From Bacteroides sp. (GTDB taxonomy: Bacteria > Bacteroidota > Bacteroidia > Bacteroidales > Muribaculaceae): a stretch of DNA of 64,000 nucleotides. The notes beneath the pieces are model-generated. The model searched no databases. It worked only from the letters and a program-made list of their open reading frames with translations, and was not told the origin of the DNA. Each line of letters starts with the position of its first letter. The first letter of the stretch is position 1. The stretch lies in the NCBI GenBank assembly GCA_014801735.1, contig JAAVDO010000013.1, positions 99,338-163,337 on the forward strand, given 5' to 3'. Both the position numbers and the translations under genes were made by a program. Below, piece after piece: positions 1 through 9,876 of the stretch.

Positions 1-1344
1 GATGGTAATATCAGCTACCACTACAACCTCTCCTCCAATCAGAGCCTCTATGCCCGCTACACGCTGACGCATACTGATAGACATCAGGATTCCTACATGT
101 ATGCCCTTGACCGTCTGGGCGAGTCCGGAATAATCGGACAGCTGCCGGAAGGCTACCTCGCTTCGTTCGATGCTTCGCGCTCCTACCGCTCGCACACAGT
201 CGAAAATATGCATGAAATAAATATCCGCTATGGTTATGACCGGCCGAATCTCTGGTTACGAATTGATCCGACAATCAGGATTCTCGACCGCAATTTCGAC
301 TACTTCCGTGCCGGGACTAATCATCACGTCGACCAGCACCATGCCCTTGTCTACATGGCCGACTACAGCACCCAGCTCTACCTACGTCTCGGCAAGACAA
401 AAATCGGTGGTCGCGAGACAGACAAAAACACCCTGAATTTCCGCGTGGTCATTGAACCCACCATGCCCGACCCCGTAAAGATGATCGACGTGACCGATAC
501 CAACGATCCTCTGAATATCTGGGCCGGAAATCCCGATCTGAAATGCTCGTATAAATACACCGGCAAACTGGTCTGGCAATTCCGCGCACCCGTAGGCATC
601 TACACTTTCAGCAACTATACCGAGGTAGAATACTCCAACACCTACAACGCACTGGTCAACGGCTACACCTTCCAGGAGTCGACCGGCGTGCGCTACAACC
701 GCACCTACAACGTGCGCCAGGGCAACTACGTGGCCAAACTCCACGTTACTCCGAGACTGCAGTTCGGTTCTCGCGGCCAGTTCTCCGCCTACTATTTCGG
801 TGGTGTCGACTATATCCATGCCGCCGATATGATAGCCGTGAACACGGAAGCCATCTCGCCGTCGAGCGTCTACACCTGGTGGCAGGTCCACTCGCTCAAC
901 TTCAACTGGCAGCTGGGCAAGCAGCAACTCGGTTTCCGCGGTGAGATCAACGGCCGCTATACCGGTTCCGACCAGAAAGACTTCGAGAGCATCAACGCCA
1001 CCAATACCACCCTGGCCATGACCGGTCAGTTCAGACTGCCCAAGGGCTTCGGTATCTCGACCGACTTCACCGTCTACATGCGCCGCGGCTACGGCGAAGG
1101 TATAGATTCGACCGACCCGGTGTGGAACGCCCGTCTGACTTACACCCCGCCACGCAGCAAGTGGGTGCTGATGCTCGACGGTTTCGACATGCTCCATCAG
1201 CTCAAGAGCGTGAACTATGCCGTCAACCGTCAGGGCCGTGTGATCACCTATACCAACGTGTTGCCCCGCTACCTGATGTTCCACGTTCAGTATAAGCTCC
1301 ACCTCCAGCCCAAGAAAAAGATCATCGACACCAGCTACAAATAA
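1..1344 (+). CDS. Outer-membrane beta-barrel protein, C-terminal part (5' end outside window)
   Basis: The frame is open from base 1, so only the last ~447 residues are present and the start lies upstream of the window. The sequence is rich in alternating aromatic/polar beta strands (for example IRYGYDRPNLWLRIDP) and ends with the pattern LPRYLMFHVQYKLHLQPKKK. The 990-aa protein at 14611-17583 ends in the same style (LPRYIML..YRF), so both probably belong to the TonB-receptor-like OMP_b-brl group that is common in Bacteroidales. It is expected to sit in the outer membrane. The substrate cannot be told, and neither plug nor carboxypeptidase-like domain is visible here. A weak hairpin and the gpmI promoter follow. 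Confidence 0.75.
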   Translation, partial: DGNISYHYNLSSNQSLYARYTLTHTDRHQDSYMYALDRLGESGIIGQLPEGYLASFDASRSYRSHTVENMHEINIRYGYDRPNLWLRIDPTIRILDRNFDYFRAGTNHHVDQHHALVYMADYSTQLYLRLGKTKIGGRETDKNTLNFRVVIEPTMPDPVKMIDVTDTNDPLNIWAGNPDLKCSYKYTGKLVWQFRAPVGIYTFSNYTEVEYSNTYNALVNGYTFQESTGVRYNRTYNVRQGNYVAKLHVTPRLQFGSRGQFSAYYFGGVDYIHAADMIAVNTEAISPSSVYTWWQVHSLNFNWQLGKQQLGFRGEINGRYTGSDQKDFESINATNTTLAMTGQFRLPKGFGISTDFTVYMRRGYGEGIDSTDPVWNARLTYTPPRSKWVLMLDGFDMLHQLKSVNYAVNRQGRVITYTNVLPRYLMFHVQYKLHLQPKKKIIDTSYK

Positions 1345-1372
1345 CACCTCCCGAATAATTGCATACTTTCCG

Positions 1373-1404
1373 GCAGACCGTTCCCACTCGTGAGGGCGGT
1401 CTGC
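1373..1404 (+). terminator. Possible terminator hairpin after the barrel gene
   Basis: GCAGACCG (1373-1380) and CGGTCTGC (1397-1404) form a perfect 8-bp stem, with inner CCC/GGG able to extend it. The 3' side is AATTATGATAT rather than a clean T run, so intrinsic termination is plausible but not certain. Confidence 0.5.
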
Positions 1405-1476
1405 AATTATGATATCAGTCCCATGCCTGGAATGAAAGTTATTTTGAAAAGCATAGGATTAATGAGGCGAAATGCG

Positions 1477-1484
1477 TAACTTTG
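1477..1484 (+). promoter_or_regulatory. Bacteroidetes-type -7 box for gpmI
   Basis: TAACTTTG matches the TAnnTTTG box of the Bacteroidetes primary sigma factor. Initiation is expected about 7 bases downstream, giving a leader of roughly 60 bases before the gpmI ATG at 1554. I see no clear TTTG -33 box at 19-21 bases upstream. Confidence 0.6.
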
Positions 1485-1553
1485 CAGATTGAAGCGGCAT
1501 AGTGCCCGCTCAGTTACTTTTTTTCTGATAAAACCAACTCGATATAAAAGATC

Positions 1554-3068
1554 ATGGCCAAGAAAGCTCTCTTAATGATTCTCGACGGGTGGGGCATAGG
1601 CAACCACTCGAAAGGTGACGTTATTTTCCAGACTCCCACACCCTACTGGGACTATCTGATGGCAACCTATCCCAACTCCCAGCTTCAGGCAAGCGGTGAG
1701 AACGTCGGTCTGCCCGACGGCCAGATGGGCAACTCCGAAGTAGGCCACCTGAATATCGGCGCCGGCCGCGTCGTTTATCAGGATCTGGTGAAGATCAACA
1801 AGGCTATCCGCGAGGGCAGCATCATGGAGAATCCCGAGATCAAGAGCGCTTTCAGCTACGCCAAGGAATCGGGCAAGGCAATCCACTTCATGGGCCTGAC
1901 CAGCGACGGCGGCGTTCACTCCTCGCTCGACCATCTCTATGCCCTCTGCGACATCGCTGCGAAATATGGGCTGGAGAAGGTGTATATCCACTGCTTCATG
2001 GACGGCCGCGACACCGATCCCCACTCCGGCAAAGGCTTCATCGAGGAGCTGCAGGCCCACTGCAAGAAGAGCGCCGGCACGATCGCTTCGATCATCGGCC
2101 GCTATTATGCCATGGACCGCGACAAGCGCTGGGAGCGTGTCAAAGTGGCCTACGACCTGCTCGTGAAGGGTGAGGGCAAGCAGACCCTCGATCTAATTCA
2201 GGCTATGGACGAGAGCTACGCCGAAGACGTGACCGACGAATTTATCAAGCCTATCAACAATGCCGCCGTCGACGGCACCATCAAGGAGGGCGACGCCGTG
2301 ATTTTCTTCAACTACCGCAACGACCGCGCCAAGGAGATCACAACCGTGCTCACCCAGAAGGATATGCCTGAAGAAGGTATGCACACCATACCGGGTCTGC
2401 AATACTACTGCATGACTCCCTACGACGCTTCGTTCACCGGCGTACACATTCTTTTCGACAAGGAGAACGTCAGCAACACTCTGGGCGAATATCTTTCGAA
2501 GCTCGACAAGAAGCAGCTCCACATCGCCGAGACCGAGAAGTATGCTCACGTGACATTCTTCTTCAACGGCGGCCGCGAAGCTCCCTACGAAGGCGAGGAG
2601 CGCATTCTGGTTGCATCACCCAAGGTTGCGACTTACGACCTTCAGCCCGAGATGAGCGCCTACGAGGTCAAAGACAAGCTCGTCGAGGCTATCCGCTCGG
2701 AGAAATACGACTTCATCGTGGTAAACTATGCCAACGGCGATATGGTGGGCCACACTGGCGTTTACGAGGCTATCGAGAAGGCAGTGAAGGCTGTCGACGA
2801 ATGCGTGAAAGACACCGTCGAGGCTGCCAAGGAAGCCGGATATGAGGTGATAATCATTGCCGACCACGGCAACGCCGACAACGCTATCAATGCCGACGGA
2901 TCGCCCAACACGGCCCACTCGCTCAACCCCGTGCCCTGTATCTACGTGACCGAGCGCAAGGATGCCCACGTTGGCCCCGGCAAGCTCGCCGACGTCGCTC
3001 CCACCATGCTCAAGATTATGGGCCTGGAGCAGCCCGCCGAGATGACAGGCCACGCCCTGATCGACTGA
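1554..3068 (+). CDS. gpmI: 2,3-bisphosphoglycerate-independent phosphoglycerate mutase
   Basis: Cytoplasmic glycolytic enzyme that interconverts 3-phosphoglycerate and 2-phosphoglycerate through a phosphoserine intermediate, using two metal ions. The 504-residue length is normal for the family. The alkaline-phosphatase fold motifs are visible: LILDGWG with metal ligand Asp11, the catalytic-serine loop [17 protein letters not shown] with Ser61, the insert domain around residues 80-300, and the C-terminal metal motif [10 protein letters not shown] near residue 440. The start follows its own promoter and a strong terminator follows the stop, so it is probably monocistronic. Confidence 0.97.
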   Translation: MAKKALLMILDGWGIGNHSKGDVIFQTPTPYWDYLMATYPNSQLQASGENVGLPDGQMGNSEVGHLNIGAGRVVYQDLVKINKAIREGSIMENPEIKSAFSYAKESGKAIHFMGLTSDGGVHSSLDHLYALCDIAAKYGLEKVYIHCFMDGRDTDPHSGKGFIEELQAHCKKSAGTIASIIGRYYAMDRDKRWERVKVAYDLLVKGEGKQTLDLIQAMDESYAEDVTDEFIKPINNAAVDGTIKEGDAVIFFNYRNDRAKEITTVLTQKDMPEEGMHTIPGLQYYCMTPYDASFTGVHILFDKENVSNTLGEYLSKLDKKQLHIAETEKYAHVTFFFNGGREAPYEGEERILVASPKVATYDLQPEMSAYEVKDKLVEAIRSEKYDFIVVNYANGDMVGHTGVYEAIEKAVKAVDECVKDTVEAAKEAGYEVIIIADHGNADNAINADGSPNTAHSLNPVPCIYVTERKDAHVGPGKLADVAPTMLKIMGLEQPAEMTGHALID

Positions 3069-3092
3069 TTTTCCGACTAACACTAACCCATT

Positions 3093-3139
3093 AAACGGGC
3101 GCGGCGAATGCCCTCATAAGGCGGTGCCGCGCCCGTTTT
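3093..3139 (+). terminator. Strong intrinsic terminator of gpmI
   Basis: AAACGGGCGCGGC (3093-3105) pairs perfectly over 13 bp with GCCGCGCCCGTTT (3126-3138) and runs into TTTT. The stem ends only eight bases before the ATG of the next gene at 3147. Confidence 0.85.
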
Positions 3140-3146
3140 CCTATCT

Positions 3147-4139
3147 ATGCCACGACGCAATCTTCTCTTTCTTCTGCCTGCGGCGCTGACCCTGTTCAGT
3201 GCCTGCAACAACTCGGTGTTTCTGTCGCCCGACGAGATTCCGGGCGATTTCCCGACGGTCACTATAGCACCGGGCGACTCGGTGTTCATAGCCGCGCCGC
3301 TTAAAGGCTGTGAGTGGATGACACTTAATGATTTCGGCCGCCTCTCCCGGCAGGATCCCGGCGCCCCTGCCACTGACGAGGACCCGACTTTCAGATCCAT
3401 CGGGGGCAAGCCGCCCTATACCCTGAGGGCATGGCGCAGCGTGATGGCCGACGATACAGAGGCCAACGACCCGTCGCACGACTGGAATCTCGACATGACC
3501 GTGCGTGCCGACGGCAAAGGGGTATGGGTCAGGGTCGACCAGTCGCTGTCGCCCTACAGCGTCGAGGGGCAGGTGGAATTCAGCTATGGCCGCGACAGCT
3601 ATTTCATTCCGCTGATCATAAAGGCTTTCCCCTGGCTCGAAGTGACCGCCGTCAGTTGCTCCGATCTCGTTTTCTCCGATTCGGGCGACGTGATCGACGA
3701 GACCGAGAGTATCTCCGTCAGAAATGCCGGGCCCGACTCGCTCAGAGTGATCCTCCAACCGTTCCGTCAGGCAAAGGGAAGCATAATCTTCGTTCCGGCC
3801 CCGTCGCAGCCCCGGCTTCCGCTGGCCGACCACTCGCCGGCACTGAGCCTCCCGGTGCCACGCGCCGACGGTTCGGGCGTGGAATGGATCGACGGCCTGG
3901 CGCCATACGTGGCAGGCACCCAGCCGTTACCCTCCAGCCTGCTGCCGACGACGGTTGCCACAGTAATGGTGCCACCAATGACCACACGCCGCTACACCGT
4001 ATTCACATCATTCCACACCGTCGCCGCCACTTACGTGGCCACAGCCGTCACGCCCGAACTCGAGCAGCAGTTCAGCATACGCGGCAAGCTCGTCGTGAAA
4101 CGTCCCACCGACTTTATCATTTCCCATGAAGACCTATAG
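3147..4139 (+). CDS. Lipoprotein of unknown function
   Basis: Predicted 330-residue lipoprotein. The N-terminus MPRRNLLFLLPAALTLFSAC is a lipoprotein signal with lipobox FSAC and cysteine at residue 20, so the mature protein should be anchored in a periplasm-facing or outer membrane leaflet. The rest looks like beta-rich Ig-like material, for example the stretch around residues 165-205 (WLEVTAVSCSDLVF). I do not recognise a family. Its end overlaps the next gene by 14 bases, implying co-translation with the PagL-like enzyme. The start lies almost inside the gpmI terminator, so the mRNA start is unclear; the signal peptide supports this ATG. Confidence 0.75.
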   Translation: MPRRNLLFLLPAALTLFSACNNSVFLSPDEIPGDFPTVTIAPGDSVFIAAPLKGCEWMTLNDFGRLSRQDPGAPATDEDPTFRSIGGKPPYTLRAWRSVMADDTEANDPSHDWNLDMTVRADGKGVWVRVDQSLSPYSVEGQVEFSYGRDSYFIPLIIKAFPWLEVTAVSCSDLVFSDSGDVIDETESISVRNAGPDSLRVILQPFRQAKGSIIFVPAPSQPRLPLADHSPALSLPVPRADGSGVEWIDGLAPYVAGTQPLPSSLLPTTVATVMVPPMTTRRYTVFTSFHTVAATYVATAVTPELEQQFSIRGKLVVKRPTDFIISHEDL

Positions 4140-5367
4140 GCTCATCCGGATTCTGGCCGGCCTTGCTCTGAGCGCAGCCATGCTCGCGCTCTCCGCCCCC
4201 TGCCGCGCCGCCGACGGCGACACCATCACGGAAAACCGCTTCCGTGGCTTTCTGAGCGCCGATCTCCGTCCGGCATGGATAATCCCCACCTCAGAGTGGT
4301 TCAGGGGCAACAACCCCCTTCAGAATCGCTTTGGCGGTGCCATGTCGGCCACCGTCAAGGGCGGCTTCTCGTTCGGGCCGCGCTCCGAGGCCCGCAGGCT
4401 GTATGGCGACACCTATCAGGGCCTGGCCCTGAGCTACACCGACCTCTTCGGCCACAATCTGCTCGGGCGTCCGGTATCGCTGTTCGTCTATCAGGGCTTC
4501 CCGATAGCCCCGCTGTCGCGGCGCCTGTCGCTTTTCGCCGAGTGGGAATTCGGCGCCTCCTTCGGCTGGAAAACGCAGCAGTGGAGCATGGAGATGCCCG
4601 GTGTCAACGGCTCGCCGGTGACGGCTCGCCTCGGCTTGAATCTTGTCCTGCGCTATGCTCTTTCGCGCTCGCTCGACCTGGTGACCGCTATCGACCTCAC
4701 TCATTTCAGCAACGGCAACACACGCGTGCCGAACGCCGGCACCAATCTGGCGGGATTGCGCCTCGGTGTGACCTACTATCCCGGCATGCGGCCTGCATAC
4801 GATCAGGCCACCCCATTCCGCCACGAAGTGCCCGCTCCGGCATGGTCGTGGGATCTGCTGCTGTATGGAGCCGCCCACAAGCGCTTTTTCCGCGACAGCG
4901 ACGATCAGCCGATACCCCTGCCGGGATGTTTCGCGGTAGCCGGAGCGACTTTCGGCCCTATGCGCGACCTGCGCGGAGGTGTGCTCCGCATCGGCGGCAC
5001 ATTCGACCTGCAGTGGGATGAGGGCGCCGACATCGAGCGCTATCTGATCCGCGACCTGCCCGGACCTCACCCCTACTATCTCCGTCCGCCCGTGTCGCGG
5101 CAGATTTCGGCGGGAGTGAGCGCCCGAGGCGAGATTGTGCTGCCTTATTTCGCCATAAACGTGGGTATAGGCCGCAACATCTGGTCGGCGGCGCCCGATC
5201 AGCGCGTGTTTTATCAGACCCTTGCGCTGAAAACCATGATCACGCCGCGGGCTTACCTCAACGTGGGCTACAGTCTGCGCAACTTCGCCCATCCGCGCAC
5301 CCTCATGATAGGCCTGGGCTGGAGATTCGGCAACACCTCGCCGGCGCCTACACTCTCACACCTCTGA
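4126..5367 (+). CDS. PagL-like acyloxyacyl hydrolase / lipid A 3-O-deacylase family protein
   Basis: 413 residues with signal peptide (cleavage near APCRAA, residues 25-30) and a barrel-like body. Around residues 193-220 it carries DLTHFSNGNTRVPNAG followed by LAGLRLGVTYY, matching the PagL active-site strand H-x-S-N...P-N-x-G. PagL removes the 3-O acyl chain of lipid A at the outer membrane. The His and Ser positions are present, but the residue 14 after His, where PagL of Pseudomonas has its catalytic Glu, reads Asn here. The protein is also longer than PagL (~150 aa), with a C-terminal extension. It overlaps the upstream lipoprotein by 14 bases. Membership in the family is likely; activity on lipid A is inference. 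Confidence 0.75.
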   Translation: MKTYRLIRILAGLALSAAMLALSAPCRAADGDTITENRFRGFLSADLRPAWIIPTSEWFRGNNPLQNRFGGAMSATVKGGFSFGPRSEARRLYGDTYQGLALSYTDLFGHNLLGRPVSLFVYQGFPIAPLSRRLSLFAEWEFGASFGWKTQQWSMEMPGVNGSPVTARLGLNLVLRYALSRSLDLVTAIDLTHFSNGNTRVPNAGTNLAGLRLGVTYYPGMRPAYDQATPFRHEVPAPAWSWDLLLYGAAHKRFFRDSDDQPIPLPGCFAVAGATFGPMRDLRGGVLRIGGTFDLQWDEGADIERYLIRDLPGPHPYYLRPPVSRQISAGVSARGEIVLPYFAINVGIGRNIWSAAPDQRVFYQTLALKTMITPRAYLNVGYSLRNFAHPRTLMIGLGWRFGNTSPAPTLSHL

Positions 5368-5371
5368 CCAT

Positions 5372-8300
5372 TCACACCTGGGTGCCGCTATTTCCGGCGG
5401 CCTCGTCAGTGCTGCTCTGGGCCGTAGCGGGTGCATCGTTGCCGCTGTTGAAGAGCTTGTCGAGATATTTCTCGCGGAAGCGTTCAAGCAACTCCCAGAA
5501 GTTGGGAACAAACAGGGTGCCTACGATAGCATTCACAAACATACCGAACACTACTGCCGTGCCGAGCGATATGCGGCTCGCGGCTCCGGCGCCTGTGGCA
5601 AACAGCATCGGCATCACACCGAACACAAAGGCGAGTGCTGTCATCATGATCGGACGGAAACGTATGCGGCCCGCCATTTCGGCCGATTTGCGGATATCCA
5701 TGCCCGACTTGCGGAAATCGCGGGCATACTCTACAATCAGGATCGCATTCTTGGCCGACAGACCGAGCAGCAGGATAATACCTATCTGAGTGTAGATATT
5801 GATGCTCTGGCCCATGAACAGACATCCTATCACGGTGCCCAGTATCGCGGTCGGCATCGAGATCACCACCGCCACGGGGTCGGTCAGACTTTCATACTGT
5901 GCGGCGAGCACAAGCAGCGTAACTATCACGGCGAATATCATTACTATCGACACCGTTGTGCCTCCCTCGCTCTCCTGATATGCCTCGCCGGTCCAGGCAT
6001 AGCTGTAGGTGTTGCCCACGGCCTCCTTTACGATCTCTTCCATGGCCTTTATGCCCTCCGACGAGCTTACGCCGTCGGCAGTCGAGGCTGTCAGCGCAGC
6101 CGTCTGATACATATTGTAGCGGTCTACCGAAGCACTTCCGAGTGTCTCGACAGGACGCGTGAACGACGACAGCGGCACCATCTCGCCCTTCGAGTTTCTC
6201 ACGCTCAGTTTCATCACGTCGTCAATCATCTGGCGCGAGTGTGAATCGGCCGTCAGTATCACCTGATACACACGTCCGAACTCGTTGAAGTCGTTGACGT
6301 AAGTACTGCTCATATAGCCGCTCAGAGTGCTGTAGAGGTCGGCAAGGGTTATGCCATACATCTTCACCTTGTCGCGGTCGATCTCAAGACTGTATTGCGG
6401 CACTCCGCCCTCATACATCGACGTGATCGACTTGATGCGCTTATCTTTGGCTGCTACCTCCTGAATGTTTTTCAGTGCGTCGGCCATCTCCATCGGCCCA
6501 TGGTTGTTGATATCGAGCAGCTGCATCTCCAGACCAGACGACTCGCCCAGGCCCGGAATGGCAGGCGGATTCAGAGCGAACACTACCGCTTCCTGAATAT
6601 CGGCGCAGAGACGGTTCAGGCTGTCGATCACGGCATCTACACGCAGCGACTTTGCCTTTCGGTCTTTCCACGGTTCGAGCATCACGAACAGCGAACCCTT
6701 GTTGCTGCCCGAGCCTCCGCCCATACCGCCGGTGCCCGCCATGCTGATTACGTCTCTCACACCGGGTATCGTGAGCGTTCTGCTGGTGATCTGCTTCATC
6801 ACCGAGTCAGTGCGGTCGAGCGAGGCGCCCGTGGGAAGCTGCACCGATCCCATGAAGTAGCCCAGGTCTTCCTGAGGAATATAGCTGGTCGGCATCTTGA
6901 TGAAGCCCCAGAATGCCACGAAGCATATTGCGAAATAAACACCTATGGCCACCGCCGGTCTCTGGAGAAACTTGCCTACAATCTTCATATAAGCCTCGGT
7001 TGTGGCTCCGAAACCTTTGTCAAACCAGCGATAAAGGAAAAACTTGGTGGGTTTATTCTTTCGCAGGAACAGTGCGCACAGCGCCGGGGTGAGGGTCAGT
7101 GCGTTGATACCCGAGAAAGCTGTCGAGACAGCAATGGTCAGCGCAAACTGTTTGTAGAGCTGGCCGGTGATACCCGCGACGAATGCCGTGGGGATGAACA
7201 CCGACAAGAGCACCAGCACCTCGCCGACAACAGGCCCCTGAAGCTCCATCATGGCCTTTTCGGCAGCCTTACGCGGCGACAGAAGTCCCTTGTCGACTAT
7301 TCGCGAACAGTCTTCCACCACCACTATCGCATCGTCGACCACAATCGCTATCGCAAGCACCAGGCCGAACAGCGTCAGTGTATTTATGGTGAAGCCCATC
7401 ACCTTCATCACCGCAAAGGTGGCTATGAGCGATACCGGTATGGTGATCATAGGGATGATGACGGCGCGCCAGCTCTGCAGGAACAGCAGTATCACGACCA
7501 TTACGATCAGGGTGGTCTCGACAAACGTGACAAGCACCTCGTCGATCGAGGCCGTGACAAACTCGGTAGTGTTCATCACTATCCTGTAGGTCACGCCTTC
7601 CGGGAAATATTCCGACAGTTCCTCCAGCTTTGCCTTGGCCAGGTTGGCGACATCGAGTGCGTTGGCACCCGGTAGCTGCGTTATGCCGAGCAGTCCGGCG
7701 TCCTTGCCGTTCACATGGCTCACGGTGCTGTATGTGGCGCTTCCGAGGTCGATGCGTGCCACATCTTTCAGGCGCAGCATCTGGCCGTCATCGCTGGTGC
7801 GCAGCACGATGTTGCCGAATTCTTCAGGAGTGGTTAGGCGTCCTTTCGTTGTCAGAGTGAATTCAAACGGATTGTCGCCCGACTGAGGCGCCGTGCCCAC
7901 GCTTCCTGCCGACACCTGCATGTTCTGGCTCTGGATCATCGAGCTGATATCTGACGGCGTGAGTCCGCGCACTCTCATCTTCTCCGGATCGAGCCACACG
8001 CGCATGCTGTATTCACCGGCTCCGAAAGCGCCTACGCTTCCCACGCCGTCAAGGCGCGCAAGTTCGTCAACGATATTGAGCTGTGCGTAGTTGGTCAGAT
8101 AAAGGGCATCATACATGTTCTCATAACCCTTTTCCGGCTCGATAGCCACAAACATGATCATGTTGGTGGAGCGGGTCATCACCTGAACACCCTGCTGTTT
8201 CACCGCCGTAGGCAGTGTTGCCTCGGCGAGCGACAGGCGGTTCTGAACCTTTACGGCGGCCATATCGACATCCGTTCCTATCTCAAAGGTGATAGTGAGG

Positions 8301-8569
8301 CTGTAGCTGCCGTCAGATCCGCACGACGAGCTCATATACATCATGTTTTCAAGACCGTTCACCTGTTCCTCGATGGGAGCGGCTATGGTCGAGGCCACAG
8401 TCTCGGCATCGGCGCCGGGATAGCTGGCCGAAACCTGGACTGTTGGGGGTGTGATATCCGGAAACTGGGCTACGGGCAGAGTCTCTATCGTCAGGACACC
8501 CACCAGAATCATCATTATGGCTATTACGATCGCAAATATTGGGCGATCTATGAAAAAACGGCTGAACAT
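5372..8569 (-). CDS. RND efflux pump, inner-membrane permease (AcrB/MexB family)
   Basis: 1065 residues, the normal length for hydrophobe/amphiphile RND pumps. It starts [18 protein letters not shown], the family N-terminus with TM1. The proton-relay pair is visible in TM4 ([18 protein letters not shown]), as is the conserved [17 protein letters not shown] segment near residue 970. Two large periplasmic loops (about 40-330 and 560-870) provide the porter and docking domains. It is expected to export drugs, bile acids or other amphiphiles using proton motive force. It is the last gene of the operon, 35 bases after the adaptor gene; the C-terminus is rich in Ala, Ser and Thr. Confidence 0.95.
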   Translation of the reverse strand: MFSRFFIDRPIFAIVIAIMMILVGVLTIETLPVAQFPDITPPTVQVSASYPGADAETVASTIAAPIEEQVNGLENMMYMSSSCGSDGSYSLTITFEIGTDVDMAAVKVQNRLSLAEATLPTAVKQQGVQVMTRSTNMIMFVAIEPEKGYENMYDALYLTNYAQLNIVDELARLDGVGSVGAFGAGEYSMRVWLDPEKMRVRGLTPSDISSMIQSQNMQVSAGSVGTAPQSGDNPFEFTLTTKGRLTTPEEFGNIVLRTSDDGQMLRLKDVARIDLGSATYSTVSHVNGKDAGLLGITQLPGANALDVANLAKAKLEELSEYFPEGVTYRIVMNTTEFVTASIDEVLVTFVETTLIVMVVILLFLQSWRAVIIPMITIPVSLIATFAVMKVMGFTINTLTLFGLVLAIAIVVDDAIVVVEDCSRIVDKGLLSPRKAAEKAMMELQGPVVGEVLVLLSVFIPTAFVAGITGQLYKQFALTIAVSTAFSGINALTLTPALCALFLRKNKPTKFFLYRWFDKGFGATTEAYMKIVGKFLQRPAVAIGVYFAICFVAFWGFIKMPTSYIPQEDLGYFMGSVQLPTGASLDRTDSVMKQITSRTLTIPGVRDVISMAGTGGMGGGSGSNKGSLFVMLEPWKDRKAKSLRVDAVIDSLNRLCADIQEAVVFALNPPAIPGLGESSGLEMQLLDINNHGPMEMADALKNIQEVAAKDKRIKSITSMYEGGVPQYSLEIDRDKVKMYGITLADLYSTLSGYMSSTYVNDFNEFGRVYQVILTADSHSRQMIDDVMKLSVRNSKGEMVPLSSFTRPVETLGSASVDRYNMYQTAALTASTADGVSSSEGIKAMEEIVKEAVGNTYSYAWTGEAYQESEGGTTVSIVMIFAVIVTLLVLAAQYESLTDPVAVVISMPTAILGTVIGCLFMGQSINIYTQIGIILLLGLSAKNAILIVEYARDFRKSGMDIRKSAEMAGRIRFRPIMMTALAFVFGVMPMLFATGAGAASRISLGTAVVFGMFVNAIVGTLFVPNFWELLERFREKYLDKLFNSGNDAPATAQSSTDEAAGNSGTQV

Positions 8570-8604
8570 ATCGGAGCGTTGGTTGAAATGATGACGTCTT
8601 CTGG

Positions 8605-9837
8605 TTATTTGCTCTGGGGTGTGGCGGGATGCGGTTCGATCGGTTTGAAGGTACTGTCGCCATCGGTCTTCTTCACATGATCCTTAGCCGGCGGGAGCGG
8701 TTGCTCCATGCGGGGCTTCACTATCATGTCTGGACGAACCTTGAGCATGGCCTTGGTCACATAGCGAACTCCCGGCTCTACTCCCGAAGTGATCACACGC
8801 AGGGTGTCGTCGACCACATCGCCCACCTTGACCGGTGTGTAGACTATCTTGTTGGAGTCGTTCAGCGTATATAGATACTTGCCCAGCTGGTCGGTCGATA
8901 TAGCGGCGTCTTTCACAACTATTGCAGCCGAATCCACATCGTAGGGAAGCGAAACGTTCACATACATTCCCTCGCGCAGCTCCTCATAGGGATTGTCGAT
9001 CATGGCGCGAAGTTCGAGTGTGCCCGTCGACACATCTACGTCGGGCGACATGTAGATCAGTTTGGCCGTATATTCGTGGGGTAGCTTTTCGCTGAAGCTC
9101 ACCGGCATACGCGAAAAATCAACCAGTTGCTGGGCGCTCTTGTCGCGCAACATGTTTATATATGCCATATCGTCGATATAAAAATCGGCCCTCACCTGAA
9201 TATCGTCGTAGATGGTGGCCAGAGTGACAGGCGCTCCCGCTCCGTTCACATAGTTGCCGCTTCCCATGACCGAAGCGTTCACGTGGCCGCGGAAAGGAGC
9301 TCTTACGGTGCAGTAGCTCAGATTAGTTCTGGCGGTGCGCAGGGTGGCGGCAGCCTCGTTTACCTGCTGTCGGCTCTGCTCCATGTTGCTCCGTGCCTCC
9401 TCCATTTCCATTTTCGACACGGCGTCGGCCTCGGCGGCTTTCATTATGGCCTGATAGCGGCTCGTGTTATATTCCAGAGCTGCCTTGGCCGTGGCGAGCG
9501 ATGCCGCTGCCTGGTTCACGGCGTCGGCATACTGCGTATCTTCGATCGTAAACAGCACCTGACCTTTCTCCACCAGACGGCCGTTCTCATAGCCCTGGCC
9601 CGTCAGATAACCGTTTACTCGGGCCACCAGATCAACAGTCTGAACCGCATGAAGCGAGCCTGGATAAGTGTGATACAGCACTACTGGCCGCTGTTCTACG
9701 GCTGCCACGTCGATCACCGGTGCACTCTCGGCCTCGGCGGCATGCTTGTCTTTTTGTGAACATCCGGAAATTACGCTTCCGGTTAATGCGAGGGCGCCGG
9801 CGGCCATTACGGCGGCGCGGATATTTCTGGGCTTCAT
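8605..9837 (-). CDS. RND efflux periplasmic adaptor (AcrA/MexA family lipoprotein)
   Basis: Membrane-fusion protein linking the RND pump to the outer-membrane channel. From ATG 9837 the product begins [20 protein letters not shown] with lipobox SGC about residue 26; an alternative ATG at 9849 adds four residues. Domains in order: lipoyl half ([26 protein letters not shown]), an alpha-helical hairpin rich in Ala/Glu (about 90-180), second lipoyl half ([12 protein letters not shown]), beta-barrel, and membrane-proximal domain. It is 39 bases after the channel gene and 35 before the pump gene. Confidence 0.93.
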   Translation of the reverse strand: MKPRNIRAAVMAAGALALTGSVISGCSQKDKHAAEAESAPVIDVAAVEQRPVVLYHTYPGSLHAVQTVDLVARVNGYLTGQGYENGRLVEKGQVLFTIEDTQYADAVNQAAASLATAKAALEYNTSRYQAIMKAAEADAVSKMEMEEARSNMEQSRQQVNEAAATLRTARTNLSYCTVRAPFRGHVNASVMGSGNYVNGAGAPVTLATIYDDIQVRADFYIDDMAYINMLRDKSAQQLVDFSRMPVSFSEKLPHEYTAKLIYMSPDVDVSTGTLELRAMIDNPYEELREGMYVNVSLPYDVDSAAIVVKDAAISTDQLGKYLYTLNDSNKIVYTPVKVGDVVDDTLRVITSGVEPGVRYVTKAMLKVRPDMIVKPRMEQPLPPAKDHVKKTDGDSTFKPIEPHPATPQSK

Positions 9838-9876
9838 ATTGGGGAGCATTTGGGGGAATTACTGTTTTGTGTGGGG

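Noticed and set aside
382..1347. 321-codon minus-strand frame
   Set aside because: Antisense of the outer-membrane barrel gene; composition is Val/Gly/His-rich and no family is recognised.
6395..7675. 426-codon open frame on the plus strand
   Set aside because: It lies wholly antisense to the RND pump gene, whose protein has full family motifs. The frame encodes His/Arg-rich text typical of antisense of GC-rich genes, with no signal peptide or domain.
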